Source: Streptomyces sp. NBC_00224 (lineage in GTDB: Bacteria > Actinomycetota > Actinomycetes > Streptomycetales > Streptomycetaceae). Taken from it: 64,000 nucleotides of DNA. The notes under the pieces are model-generated. The model was not told where the DNA came from, did no database searches, and was given only the letters and a program-made list of their open reading frames with translations. Positions 1-7,152 of the stretch are shown here, one piece after another (the first letter of the stretch is position 1; every line of letters starts with the position of its first letter). The position numbers and the translations under genes were made by a program. The stretch spans positions 1 to 64,000 of the forward strand of contig NZ_CP108106.1 in NCBI RefSeq assembly GCF_041435195.1, written 5' to 3'.

Positions 1-600
1 CTACGCAGACATGACGCGCCGCCGCTACGCGGCGGGAAAGATGCCGCGCTCCGCGCGGCTAATTCCGGCTTCGCCGGAATTGCTGCCAACTCCGTTGGCA
101 GCGGCACGAATTGCTCCGCAATTCGGCCTGCGGAATTCGCTCCGCGAATTCCTTTGTCTGGCTGGGGGGTTAGGGGCGGGCCGTTTTCCGGCTCCCTCTG
201 CGTTTTTGATGATCCGTCAAAAACGTGTGATTCAGATCTGCTTTGCTGTTCTGATATCCCGTTCTGCCTCTTCTATTTGGTCAACCAAACTGCCTCGTGT
301 GAGGATTCGCCCGCTCAAGCGGCTACCTCCATGCCCCCTCCCGTGGCCCTGTGGGCCACGCCAACGGCCGCGCGGAGGCTCTGCCGACGCGCAAACCCAC
401 GAAGCCCGCCCCGATCCCCGAGGCCGCCGCGCAGCCCATGCCCGCCCCACCCTTTTCTCTCATTCGGGCAGGGAGAGCGGCAGCAGAGGGGATGTCAGCA
501 CCCCAACCACGGGTGAATGGGCTTCTGACCTGGGGCAATCGTAGGTGGGTGGTCTGGCGAGGTCAGGAGATCGTTCAGGGGATAGCGCAGGGGATTACGC
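1..600. other. Non-coding, hairpin-rich left region
   Basis: No convincing gene lies here; open frames run through repeats and lack ribosome binding sites. The first 152 bases are a hairpin array (separate entry). Downstream come a 9-bp stem with arms CGTTTTTGA and TCAAAAACG (201-225), TTTGG/CCAAA around TCAA (276-289) and CGTGGCCC/GGGCCACG around TGT (342-360). Bases 150-300 are noticeably more AT-rich than the rest. This is compatible with an origin, a replicon end or a transfer site, but nothing seen here decides which. Confidence 0.6.
19..152. repeat. Six tandem perfect hairpins with GNA loops
   Basis: Six perfect stems follow each other: 19-35 (7 bp, loop TAC), 43-59 (7 bp, loop TCC), 61-81 (9 bp, loop TTC), 82-102 (9 bp, loop TCC), 107-125 (8 bp, loop TCC) and 132-152 (9 bp, loop TCC). 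Arm sequences differ, for example AATTCCGGC, GCTGCCAAC and GGAATTCGC, but every loop reads GNA on the minus strand (GTA, GGA, GAA, GGA, GGA, GGA). Stable single-strand hairpins with GNA loops are known from the ends of linear Streptomyces replicons. That this is such an end, or another single-strand recognition site, is inference. Confidence 0.8.
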
Positions 601-602
601 AG

Positions 603-662
603 GGGGGTTCCCCCAAGAAGCAAGACACACTATTATATGAAGTCCTGGGGGAGGCGACCCCC
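603..662 (+). promoter_or_regulatory. Regulon promoter P1 with leader hairpin
   Basis: TTCCCC at 608-613 is separated by 17 bp from TATTAT at 631-636, which is preceded by ACACAC. A G-run/C-run palindrome (603-614) overlaps the -35 box. GGGGG (647-651) and CCCCC (658-662) form a leader hairpin before the gene at 694. Same architecture as P2-P7. Confidence 0.65.
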
Positions 663-693
663 TGGGCCGCAGAAGTCCATCGAAGGGGAAGAC

Positions 694-1065
694 GTGGAGA
701 TCAAGATCTCTGACGGAATCGTCCGCCGGGTGAAGGGCGGTACGGATGCTCCGATGACCGGCCCGGCCATTCAGGCCCGCACGATCGCGAACTTCCTGCC
801 CCTGATCTGCCAGCGGGCAGGAGCGAGCATCGTGCACAACGCCGACGCGAATTACACCGGAATTCGGTTCGAAACCACGGCGGGTGCGGTCGTGCTCGAA
901 ATGCCGACCGGCGACCGTCCCTACCGGCTCGTTCACCAGCTGCCGGAGCCCGACGCCATTGGGCGCACCGAAGTGGAGATGCGGCGGTTCCCGCAGATCT
1001 ACAAGCCGCGTGGGGTCGCGCACATTACGGCTGAATTCCTCACCTCTCGCGGGTTCCTGAAGTAG
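694..1065 (+). CDS. Plasmid protein of unknown function
   Basis: A 123-residue protein that I do not recognise. The GTG start at 694 is chosen because GAAGGGGA (682-689) sits at ribosome-binding distance; the in-frame ATG at 637 directly follows the -10 box of promoter P1 and cannot be in the mRNA. The protein is soluble and mixed alpha/beta, with no signal peptide, membrane segment or cysteine cluster. It is the first gene of the plus-strand plasmid block and is driven by P1, so it probably belongs to the same regulon as the DUF932 and ParB-like genes. Confidence 0.7.
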   Translation: MEIKISDGIVRRVKGGTDAPMTGPAIQARTIANFLPLICQRAGASIVHNADANYTGIRFETTAGAVVLEMPTGDRPYRLVHQLPEPDAIGRTEVEMRRFPQIYKPRGVAHITAEFLTSRGFLK

Positions 1066-1078
1066 GCGCAAGCATTCT

Positions 1079-1119
1079 CCCCCGGGGTTTGGAAGACCTT
1101 GCTGTTCGAGCCCCGGGGG
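1079..1119. other. Intergenic hairpin
   Basis: CCCCCGGGG (1079-1087) pairs perfectly with CCCCGGGGG (1111-1119) across a 23-base loop, between two genes. It could be a weak terminator or a processing site. The right arm also sits in a smaller palindrome, GAGCCCC/GGGGCTC. Confidence 0.4.
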
Positions 1120-1153
1120 GCTCCACGCACCGTGATCGGAAAGGGGACTGATC

Positions 1154-1519
1154 ATGAAGCTCGTGTCGTGTGTGACCGGCGAGGAAATCCCGGCGGGCCG
1201 GACCCTTCGTGGACAGGCGGGGGCGGCGGCCGGACAGGCGTGGAAGTTCGAGCGGATCTCTCAGCGGGCCGATGGGACCCACCACGTCCACGTGTCGCGC
1301 CCTGGGGGGAAGTTGGGGCGGATCCATCGTGAGTTCCATCCGAGTGCTCTGGGGTGTGAGATCGCGGTGGACATCACGTGGCGCAAGAGCATGGGGCACG
1401 CGGCCTACCGGACGTGGTCCAAGGTCGACGACTACCTGTTGGCGGGGATCTTCGCGCTGGTTCCGCTGGCGTTCTTCGAGCATTACCACTGGTCGGAGTT
1501 CATCGTCTCCATCTTCTGA
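1154..1519 (+). CDS. Unknown protein with one C-terminal membrane segment
   Basis: A 121-residue protein starting at ATG 1154 after GGAAAGGGG. Its first ~90 residues are hydrophilic, with a conspicuous basic, histidine-containing middle (DGTHHVHVSR, GRIHREFHP). Residues ~93-109 (LLAGIFALVPLAFFEHY) form a single hydrophobic stretch, so it is probably anchored in the membrane by its C-terminal end. No family recognised. It lies between two other unknown genes, with no separate P-type promoter, and is likely co-transcribed from P1. Confidence 0.6.
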   Translation: MKLVSCVTGEEIPAGRTLRGQAGAAAGQAWKFERISQRADGTHHVHVSRPGGKLGRIHREFHPSALGCEIAVDITWRKSMGHAAYRTWSKVDDYLLAGIFALVPLAFFEHYHWSEFIVSIF

Positions 1520-1596
1520 CCGGTCAGCCACCACGGCGGAGTGGGGCCCGGAACGATTTCGCCTTTCCGGGCTCCCTGTTGGAGGGAAGAGGGATC

Positions 1597-2121
1597 ATGG
1601 AAGAGAGCCAGGTGATCGACCGCACCGGCGAGCCGGTGACGCAGGACGAGGCCGAGCAGGCTGAGCACGCACTACGGGAGTGGGCGCGCAGCCGGGGTGT
1701 TCCGGGGACGCTGCGGGTGCCGTTGGAGCAGTTCGACGCGATCCTGCCGCTTTTCGTGCTCGGTTGGGCGTCGGCAGTGCGTACGGGGCACACCGCCCCG
1801 GCAGTGGCGGGTGTCCCGGTCGACCAGGAGAGCGTACGGCGTGCCTTCCGGCGGCTGAGGTCGGGGCGGGTGGGTGTTCGGCAGTCCGAAGGGCCCACGC
1901 TGTGGCAGCAGGTGGACTATCACGGCAGCGTGAGGCGTTGTCACGGCACGTACTGGGTGTGCGCGATCCACACGTACGCAGACCCGTACGGAGGTGTGCC
2001 GGAGTTGCGGTACGACCTGTGCGAGGAGGTCGATGTACTCGGGGGTGTGCCCGTGCCGGTGGTGGGGTCGGTGCGTCGTTCGAGCTTGACGCCATTGCCC
2101 GTTCACCGCATCCCGGTCTGA
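1597..2121 (+). CDS. Unknown plasmid protein, 174 residues
   Basis: ATG 1597 follows GAGGGAAGAGGG, a good ribosome binding site. The soluble product has an N-terminal charged helix (QDEAEQAEHALREWARSRG) and a C-terminal part rich in Val, Tyr and Cys, with no known motif visible. The central pattern VDQESVRRAFRRLRSGRVGV could be a helical DNA-contact region, but that is only an impression. It is the last gene before promoter P2 and ends the first transcription unit of the block. Confidence 0.6.
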   Translation: MEESQVIDRTGEPVTQDEAEQAEHALREWARSRGVPGTLRVPLEQFDAILPLFVLGWASAVRTGHTAPAVAGVPVDQESVRRAFRRLRSGRVGVRQSEGPTLWQQVDYHGSVRRCHGTYWVCAIHTYADPYGGVPELRYDLCEEVDVLGGVPVPVVGSVRRSSLTPLPVHRIPV

Positions 2122-2133
2122 GTGTGCTGGTCA

Positions 2134-2207
2134 GGGGTGGGTTTACCCACCCCTGCAACACACTATTATTGGATTTGTGCGGGGGCCGGTGACCCCGGGC
2201 CCCGCAC
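2134..2207 (+). promoter_or_regulatory. Regulon promoter P2 with operator palindrome and leader hairpin
   Basis: The clearest member of the family. A 9-bp-arm palindrome (2134-2153, GGGGTGGGT-TT-ACCCACCCC) contains the -35 box TTTACC (2142-2147). A 16-bp spacer ends in ACACAC, then TATTAT (2164-2169). The leader forms a stem GTGCGGGG/CCCCGCAC (2177-2207). It drives the DUF932 gene. Confidence 0.8.
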
Positions 2208-2239
2208 CGCAGAAGCCAACACGAAGGGGAGAACACCGC

Positions 2240-3418
2240 ATGACTCAGCAGTTCGCCGAGCGCGCTATGAGCGTGGCTCCCATGGGCGCCCGCAACGCCG
2301 ACACGGGCGATCTGGTCCGGATCCTGGAGGACCAGAACCGGCGCAAGCTGGACGTGATCGTGTCCGGGTCCGCGCTGCGGTTCCGTGAGGGCAACGTTCA
2401 CGTCGACGGCATCGAGTCCCTGATCACCGAGGACGGTGTGACGGACGTCGACGGGATCTACCGGCCCACCGCCGTGGCGGACGAGGGGATCGCGGACAAG
2501 CTCCGCATCCCGCTCGCCTACCTGCGCCGCATGCGTACCGAGAACGTCCCGCTGCTGGACGAGAACGTGAACACGTGGCTGCGTGAGGAGCCGGACCGCC
2601 GTTACATGCTCCGTGCGTTCCGGGGCGACAATGGCCCCGGCATGGCGCCCAGTGAGGGAGTGGCCCGCGCGCTGCTGTCCGACAGCTACAAGCGGATGGA
2701 CAACCTCGACATGCTGCTCGCCGCGCTGGACGGGGTCCAGCAGTCCGGCCACCCGACCCGCATCACCGGCTGCGATCTGACGGACCGGCGCATGTACGTG
2801 CGCGTCGAGTCCGAAGCGGTCGCCGTCCAGGCCCGCGAGTTGCTGCGCGGCTACCGCTCCCCGTTCGACGAGCGCAGTGGTGACCAGCTGCCGGTGGTCT
2901 CGGCCGGTTTCGTGATCACCAACAGTGAGGTCGGTTCCGGGGCGTACACCATCACGCCGCGCGCGGTGATCCAGGTATGCCGCAACGGTCTGACCATGAC
3001 GCAGGACGTGATGCGCGCCGTGCACCTGGGAGGCAAGCAGGACGAAGGCGTCGTGTCCTGGTCCGGCCAGACTCAGCGCAAGACGCTGGAACTGATCACA
3101 TCCAAGACCGCCGACGCCGTGCGCACCTTCCTGTCGCGGGAGTACGTCGAGGCCAAGGTCCGGGGAATGGAGGATGCGGCCGGGAAACCGCTGGCCGAGC
3201 CGACGAAGACGATCGAGCACGTCACCAAGTCGCTCAGCATCGGTGCTGAGGCCAAGGACAGGATCCTTGCCCACTTCATCCGGGGCGGTCAGGTCACGGC
3301 CGGGGGCGTGATGCAGGCCATCACGTCGACCGCACAGACCCTTACCGACGCCGACCAGGCAGCCGCCCTGGAAGCGCTCGCACTGCCCGCGCTCACGGCG
3401 GCCGCCGCCCACGGCTGA
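2240..3418 (+). CDS. DUF932-family plasmid/phage protein
   Basis: A 392-residue protein. ATG 2240 is selected by AAGGGGAGAAC just upstream; an upstream in-frame start would lie in the leader hairpin. The C-terminal half carries the family-like stretch SAGFVITNSEVGSGAYTI followed by RAVIQVCRNGLT, typical of DUF932 proteins, which recur on phages and plasmids and whose biochemical role is unknown to me. No membrane segment or signal. The gene is alone between promoter P2 and a strong terminator-like hairpin (3425-3466), so it is a well-insulated single-gene unit. Confidence 0.8.
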   Translation: MTQQFAERAMSVAPMGARNADTGDLVRILEDQNRRKLDVIVSGSALRFREGNVHVDGIESLITEDGVTDVDGIYRPTAVADEGIADKLRIPLAYLRRMRTENVPLLDENVNTWLREEPDRRYMLRAFRGDNGPGMAPSEGVARALLSDSYKRMDNLDMLLAALDGVQQSGHPTRITGCDLTDRRMYVRVESEAVAVQARELLRGYRSPFDERSGDQLPVVSAGFVITNSEVGSGAYTITPRAVIQVCRNGLTMTQDVMRAVHLGGKQDEGVVSWSGQTQRKTLELITSKTADAVRTFLSREYVEAKVRGMEDAAGKPLAEPTKTIEHVTKSLSIGAEAKDRILAHFIRGGQVTAGGVMQAITSTAQTLTDADQAAALEALALPALTAAAAHG

Positions 3419-3424
3419 CAGACC

Positions 3425-3466
3425 CCCGTGCGGGCCGGGCACCTCCCCCAGCCCGGCCCGCACGGG
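3425..3466 (+). terminator. Strong hairpin terminator after the DUF932 gene
   Basis: A perfect 16-bp stem (3425-3440 with 3451-3466) surrounds a 10-base loop and starts 6 bases after the stop codon. There is no U-tract, as is usual for Streptomyces terminators. Confidence 0.8.
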
Positions 3467-3530
3467 CCTATAGTCCGCCCCGCACCGGTCGGGGCGCCCC
3501 AGGCGTCCGGGCGGGCACCGGCCGGCGCCC

Positions 3531-3622
3531 AGCGCGGAGCGCTCCCCGCCCCTTCCTGAGAGCGCGGAGCGCGCCCCCGTCCCCTGCCGCGTAGCGGCAG
3601 CGCAACCCGTCTGCGGAGCAGA
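3531..3622. repeat. Cluster of four GNA-loop mini-hairpins
   Basis: In the 290-base gap before the next gene there are AGCGC-GGA-GCGCT (3531-3543), GCGC-GGA-GCGC (3562-3572), CTGCCGC-GTA-GCGGCAG (3584-3600) and TCTGC-GGA-GCAGA (3610-3622). All loops read GNA, here on the plus strand, the opposite orientation to the array at 19-152. Nothing else was seen in the gap. Confidence 0.7.
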
Positions 3623-3709
3623 GCGCGCGCCCGGAAGACTCCACCGCCCCACGGGCGCGGCCCACCGCCCCCGGTGCTCACCGCCCGTCCCTTCACAAGG
3701 AGGACCAGC

Positions 3710-4213
3710 ATGCCCGCACGCCCGGAACTCACCCGTCCCGACGACGCCGCCGCGGCGGCCGCAATGGAACGGTCCCTGACCGCGCTCGCCGCTCTGGTTC
3801 TGGCCCTGGGTGACGGCGAACACCAAATCAGTCTCGTGGCCGAACGAACTGACGGGGCGTTCCTGCGGGGTCACGTCGACCTGTCCATCGGCAATCTCTG
3901 CACCGATGACATCCCGGTGCGCCTTGCGGTGCTGGACGACGAAGCCTTCTACGCCCTGCGCATCCTGCTCGTGTTCGCGCTGGAGGGCAGCACCGTCCGC
4001 AGCGCCGTCCTGGTGGCCACCACCGCCGCTGACCCCCGCCCCCTTGCGTGCGGCTGGACCATCGAGAACGGGTGGCTGCACCCCATCGACACGGCCGAGC
4101 TCAAAAAAGCCGTCATCCCCTGCCCCGGCGCTCCCGCCGTGTGGCGAGAGGTCTACGACGCACCGCTCTTGCCCCAGTTCACCGCCTCAGAAGAGGAGGA
4201 GGACCGTGGCTGA
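3710..4213 (+). CDS. Unknown plasmid protein, 167 residues
   Basis: ATG 3710 is preceded by CAAGGAGGA, the best ribosome binding site nearby. The soluble protein has an alanine-rich N-terminal helix and an alpha/beta core (for example HVDLSIGNLCTDDIPVRLAV). It has an acidic tail ending EEEEDRG. No catalytic motif recognised. Its stop overlaps the start of a 37-residue peptide gene at 4206, so the two are probably translationally coupled. No P-type promoter lies directly upstream; transcription may begin in the hairpin-rich gap. Confidence 0.6.
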   Translation: MPARPELTRPDDAAAAAAMERSLTALAALVLALGDGEHQISLVAERTDGAFLRGHVDLSIGNLCTDDIPVRLAVLDDEAFYALRILLVFALEGSTVRSAVLVATTAADPRPLACGWTIENGWLHPIDTAELKKAVIPCPGAPAVWREVYDAPLLPQFTASEEEEDRG

Positions 4214-4319
4214 CAGGCCCACCATCACCGTGTACGGCTACCGCACGCGCACCGAGCAGCGCGACGGCATCCGCCGTCGGCGAGCCCAGGCACGCCCCGA
4301 ATCGCGGGAGTCGGTGTGA
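4206..4319 (+). CDS. Small basic peptide, 37 residues
   Basis: A GTG at 4206 behind GAGGAGGA opens a 37-codon gene with a strongly basic, arginine-rich middle (TEQRDGIRRRRAQARPESR). It overlaps the previous gene by 8 bases and the next by 4, a tight arrangement that supports translation. It may be a nucleic-acid-binding peptide; that is inference from charge alone. Confidence 0.5.
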   Translation: MADRPTITVYGYRTRTEQRDGIRRRRAQARPESRESV

Positions 4320-4672
4320 TCATGCGCTGGCTGATGACCTTGGGTGAGCGCTGCCGCCCCGGCGCCCCCGCCTTCGCCGAGTGTCCCAACCCGCACGAGT
4401 CCCGTGCGGTCGCTCTGGTCGACGACGTCGGGCAGCTCTTTCCGGTCCTGCTGGAATGGCAGCGGCTGTTCGGCGCAGAGCTGACAGGCTGGGCTTGCCA
4501 GGTTGAGGCGGAAGACATCGAGAACCTTCCGCCGGACGTGGTCGAGAACTGGGGACCCGACCAACTGCGCCTGGACACGATGCCGGGCGGCTACGTGAAG
4601 GTGGCCGACTACCGCGACCACCAACCACCGCCCGCCCGCCTCACTCCTGGCTCTTCTCCACTCCGGCGCTGA
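4316..4672 (+). CDS. Unknown plasmid protein, ~118 residues
   Basis: Starts at GTG 4316 (overlapping the preceding stop) or at ATG 4322. An acidic soluble protein with WACQVEAEDIENLPPDVVENWGP in the middle and YVKVADYRDHQ near the end; no family recognised. It is the last gene of the short three-gene unit 3710-4672, ending just before promoter P3. Confidence 0.55.
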   Translation: MIMRWLMTLGERCRPGAPAFAECPNPHESRAVALVDDVGQLFPVLLEWQRLFGAELTGWACQVEAEDIENLPPDVVENWGPDQLRLDTMPGGYVKVADYRDHQPPPARLTPGSSPLRR

Positions 4673-4702
4673 ACCGTGCCTCCCTCAAACCCCAGGTCAA
4701 AG

Positions 4703-4764
4703 GCGGGTTCACACCACCCATGACCACACTATTATGAGTGTTATGGGAGGGGGTGTCCCTCCCA
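4703..4764 (+). promoter_or_regulatory. Regulon promoter P3 with leader hairpin
   Basis: TTCACA (4708-4713), a 16-bp spacer ending CCACAC, then TATTAT (4730-4735). A perfect leader stem TGGGAGGG/CCCTCCCA with a 5-base loop spans 4744-4764. Confidence 0.75.
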
Positions 4765-4809
4765 CGCACCGCCCCCTCCGGCACCCCGGAAACGACCGAA
4801 AGGACCGTG

Positions 4810-5052
4810 ATGATCGAGGAGTTCATGTTCACCGCCAATCCCGGTTCGTTCGGGTACCGGGTCCTCGACCGCCACGACCGCAGCACCAGTTATGGAGTCG
4901 TCTGGCGAGATCCCGCCGCATGCAAGTGGGTTGCCGAGTACCCCGCCAGCCATCCGGGCAACGGCGGCGGAATCCCTGGTTTCGCCAGCAGGGAATGGGC
5001 CGCGCGCTTCCTGTACCGCTACCACAAGCCCCGGCCCTCCGGCCGCCCCTGA
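4810..5052 (+). CDS. Small unknown protein, 80 residues
   Basis: ATG 4810 (or GTG 4807) follows GAAAGGACC, downstream of promoter P3 and its leader hairpin. The product is rich in aromatic and basic residues (FTANPGSFGYRVLDRHDRS, REWAARFLYRYHKPR) and lacks cysteines and membrane segments. It is the first gene of a run of four small genes (4810-6261) and is not assignable to a family. Confidence 0.6.
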   Translation: MIEEFMFTANPGSFGYRVLDRHDRSTSYGVVWRDPAACKWVAEYPASHPGNGGGIPGFASREWAARFLYRYHKPRPSGRP

Positions 5053-5098
5053 CCAGCCATCCGTCCGCCCCACCCCGCTGGTGCAGAAGGGACTTGCC

Positions 5099-5392
5099 AT
5101 GGCCACCTTCGGCCACATCACCCCCGAACGCTGCGCCCAGCTCGGCCGCGCTCTCACGTCCGCCGGCCTGTCCTGGCAGGACAACGGCCACCAGGACCGC
5201 CCCGAGTTCCTGACCTACACCGCCACCGACCCCCACGGCCGCCGCTGGACCATCAGCCCGGCCACCAGCAACCAGATCACCCCGTCGAAGCCAGCGAGCC
5301 TGTGGCAGGCGCGATGCGCCGAGAACAGCCACTCCAGCCCCGTCAGTTCCGCCCGGGCCGTCGCCGAGCACATCCGCTACTTGCCCGCATGA
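5099..5392 (+). CDS. Small unknown protein, 97 residues
   Basis: ATG 5099 is preceded by CAGAAGGGAC. The protein has a WQDNGHQDRPEFLTYTATD region and an RRWTISPATSN strand suggestive of a small beta-rich fold; function unknown. Its stop overlaps the start of the zinc-ribbon gene at 5389 (ATGA), so the two are coupled. Confidence 0.6.
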   Translation: MATFGHITPERCAQLGRALTSAGLSWQDNGHQDRPEFLTYTATDPHGRRWTISPATSNQITPSKPASLWQARCAENSHSSPVSSARAVAEHIRYLPA

Positions 5393-5592
5393 CGGGCGCA
5401 CTGCGCCCCTGGCGCCCAGAGGACTTCGATGATTGGTGCGAGACATGCGGCGCGCCGCCCGGCCAGTTGTGCAAACCACGGTGCAGCACCGGTTACACCG
5501 CCGAGGACTTCCGCCGCGACGCCGAGCGTCGGGGCCAGAACGCGGCCGCACCCGCGCGCGCCGATCCCCCTCCACCCCGACCGAAGGAGTGA
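5389..5592 (+). CDS. Small zinc-ribbon-like protein
   Basis: 67 residues. Residues ~17-32 read CETCGAPPGQLCKPRC, a C-x2-C-G-x4-x-C pattern that recurs in actinobacterial and phage zinc-finger proteins. The rest is a short charged helix (YTAEDFRRDAERRG) and a proline-rich tail. It is coupled to the upstream gene by an ATGA overlap. Zinc binding is inferred from the motif; the role, perhaps nucleic-acid or protein binding, is unknown. Similar ribbons occur in the protein encoded at 62240-62866. Confidence 0.6.
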   Translation: MTGALRPWRPEDFDDWCETCGAPPGQLCKPRCSTGYTAEDFRRDAERRGQNAAAPARADPPPPRPKE

Positions 5593-5596
5593 CGTC

Positions 5597-6261
5597 GTGG
5601 CCTCGCCGCAGAACCTGACCACCCAGTCACAGTTTGACGCGTTCGCCGACGAGGTGGCGCGGGAGTTGGGCACGCATTGCCGCACAGCCCCGCCGCCGGT
5701 ACCGGGAAGGGGTCTGGTCCGCCTCATCGTCGACGGCGACGGCCGCGCCCTGAGTTTGCGCCAGAGCAACCGGCAGCCCGGCCGCCTGACGATCTCTGCG
5801 GCCCTGCCGGACGGGTCCCAGGTGAGTCCGCCGTCGATCGGGGTCACGGCCAGCAGCGCCCGTCATGTGGCGCACGAGATCACCCGGCGGCTCTACCCGC
5901 TGCACACGCAGGCCGTTGAGCGCGCCGGGGAACTCGCCGCTCTCAGGCAGCGGAGAGCGATGCCCGGCGTACCGTCGCTGACGCCGTGGCCGGTGCACTT
6001 CCCGGCGCCGGGGTCACCGAGCGGCATCGGAGCACCAAGATCCTCTGGGAGCACGCGTTCCGCCCGCCCGGGCACAGCGGTCCCGCCTTGCTGGACAGCG
6101 TCTTGGTCGTCATCGGGCCCTCGGGCAAGGAGGTGGGCGTCGACGCGTCCGGCCGCCCCGACTGCATGGTCCCCATGCTGGCGGCGTTCGCCGCAGCCGT
6201 ACGGGCGCGAGACCGCCAGGTCAGTGGCGGGTTCCCCACACCAGAGAACACACTATTATAA
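5597..6261 (+). pseudogene. Unknown gene with a frameshift near 5945-5985
   Basis: From GTG 5597 (GAAGGAGTGAC upstream) a protein-like frame runs to about residue 118 (HEITRRLYPLHTQAVERAGELAA), then turns into low-complexity sequence. The plausible continuation lies in another frame, open from 5920, including ERHRSTKILWEHAFRPPG and SVLVVIGPSGKEVGVDASGR and ending at 6261. That frame has no ribosome binding site of its own. A single-base indel, a recoding event or a sequencing error would join them into about 220 residues. The final stop lies on the -10 box of promoter P4. Confidence 0.5.
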
Positions 6262-6288
6262 CTGTTGCGAGGGGGCGTTCATCCCCCT
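6226..6288 (+). promoter_or_regulatory. Regulon promoter P4 with leader hairpin
   Basis: TTCCCC (6232-6237), a 16-bp spacer ending ACACAC, then TATTAT (6254-6259). AGGGGG/CCCCCT (6270-6288) forms the leader hairpin. An imperfect GTGG/CCAC palindrome flanks the -35 box. Confidence 0.7.
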
Positions 6289-6397
6289 GCGCCGCAGGGC
6301 TGCCGCCGCCCTCATGCGACGCGGGCATGCACAGACCGCCGAATCGCGAGCGCTCCGTCGCCCGTCCTCTCCGCCCGCTTCGAGCCCGGGAGTTGCC

Positions 6398-6745
6398 ATG
6401 CTCCGCGTACTGCGCCGCCTGGTGCGGCCGTCCCACCTGCGCCTGCCCGTCCGTCCCTTCGGTGCCGGAGTCACCGCGCTCCCGCCCACCGCCCGCGAAG
6501 CACTGGGCACCGGTGTCTGCGCCGGGGAGGCCGTGGCCTACAACCGCAGCCGCGTCGCCACCGCGACCGCTCTCACCCTCTATCGCAGCGGCGTCACGCT
6601 GCCGATGCCCGACGGTGAACTGGACACCGCCGTGCACGCCCTGGCCTTCCCCTACTCGGTGCCGAGCCCGCAGACGCGTGCCGCGATCCGTGCCGCCCTC
6701 GCCGTCCTGGAAGCCGACGACACCCTCACCGTGACCACCGACTGA
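6398..6745 (+). CDS. Unknown plasmid protein, 115 residues
   Basis: ATG 6398, preceded by CGGGAGTTGCC, starts a basic N-terminus (LRVLRRLVRPSHLRLPVRP) followed by two helical segments (REALGTGVCAGEAVAYNRSR, TRAAIRAALAVLEADD). It lies 140 bases downstream of P4; the long leader (6289-6397) has no other gene. No family recognised. The basic start and helical body would suit a small DNA-binding protein, but this is inference. Confidence 0.6.
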   Translation: MLRVLRRLVRPSHLRLPVRPFGAGVTALPPTAREALGTGVCAGEAVAYNRSRVATATALTLYRSGVTLPMPDGELDTAVHALAFPYSVPSPQTRAAIRAALAVLEADDTLTVTTD

Positions 6746-6766
6746 CCAGCAGTCGGCCCGCGCCGT

Positions 6767-6791
6767 GGGGCTGCTCTCTTCAGGCAGCCCC
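6767..6791 (+). terminator. Intergenic hairpin
   Basis: GGGGCTGC (6767-6774) and GCAGCCCC (6784-6791) form a perfect 8-bp stem with a 9-base loop, between two genes. Likely a terminator or attenuator. Confidence 0.5.
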
Positions 6792-6810
6792 GCTACGGAA
6801 GGAGACTCCT

Positions 6811-7152
6811 GTGTTCCTCGTGGTACCCGACCCCGCGCACGGACTCGTCGCAGCCCCCCGATGTCCCGATGACCTCACGCCCGACACCGTGGCGATGCTG
6901 ACCGGCGAGGGATTCGTCTGGAACGGCGAGATCGAGGCGTACGCCCGGCCAACCGGCGACGGCCCCGAGGCCGTGGAGCGCACCGCCGGCGCGCTGCGCG
7001 CGCTGGGCCACTTCGTCTACTCCTCCTACACGCCACTGCCCGCCCGCCGAGGACCGCACCACGGCGAGGCCGGGCCGCACACCCCGCTTGTCCGCCCTGT
7101 TGCCGCAGAGGGAGTGCCGCCATGCCCCGACGCCGAGCCCAGCCGCCCGTGA
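6811..7152 (+). CDS. Unknown plasmid protein, 113 residues
   Basis: GTG 6811 follows GGAAGGAGACTCCT. The body contains a segment resembling a small alpha/beta domain (EGFVWNGEIEAYARPTGDGP, GALRALGHFVYSSY), and the C-terminal ~30 residues are proline- and histidine-rich. The last 31 bases overlap the next gene in another frame. No motif identifies a function. Confidence 0.55.
   Translation: MFLVVPDPAHGLVAAPRCPDDLTPDTVAMLTGEGFVWNGEIEAYARPTGDGPEAVERTAGALRALGHFVYSSYTPLPARRGPHHGEAGPHTPLVRPVAAEGVPPCPDAEPSRP

Noticed and set aside
637-693. Upstream ATG of the first gene
   Set aside because: It directly follows the -10 box of P1 and precedes the leader hairpin, so it cannot be in the mRNA as a start.
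1079-1135. tRNA-like 3' half (TTCGAGCCCC followed by GGGGCTCCA)
   Set aside because: No matching acceptor, D or anticodon arms upstream; the sequence is explained by a GC hairpin and a small palindrome.
1595-4081. 828-codon minus-strand open frame across the left block
   Set aside because: It crosses three plus-strand genes, promoter P2 and a terminator; composition is typical of antisense frames in high-GC DNA.
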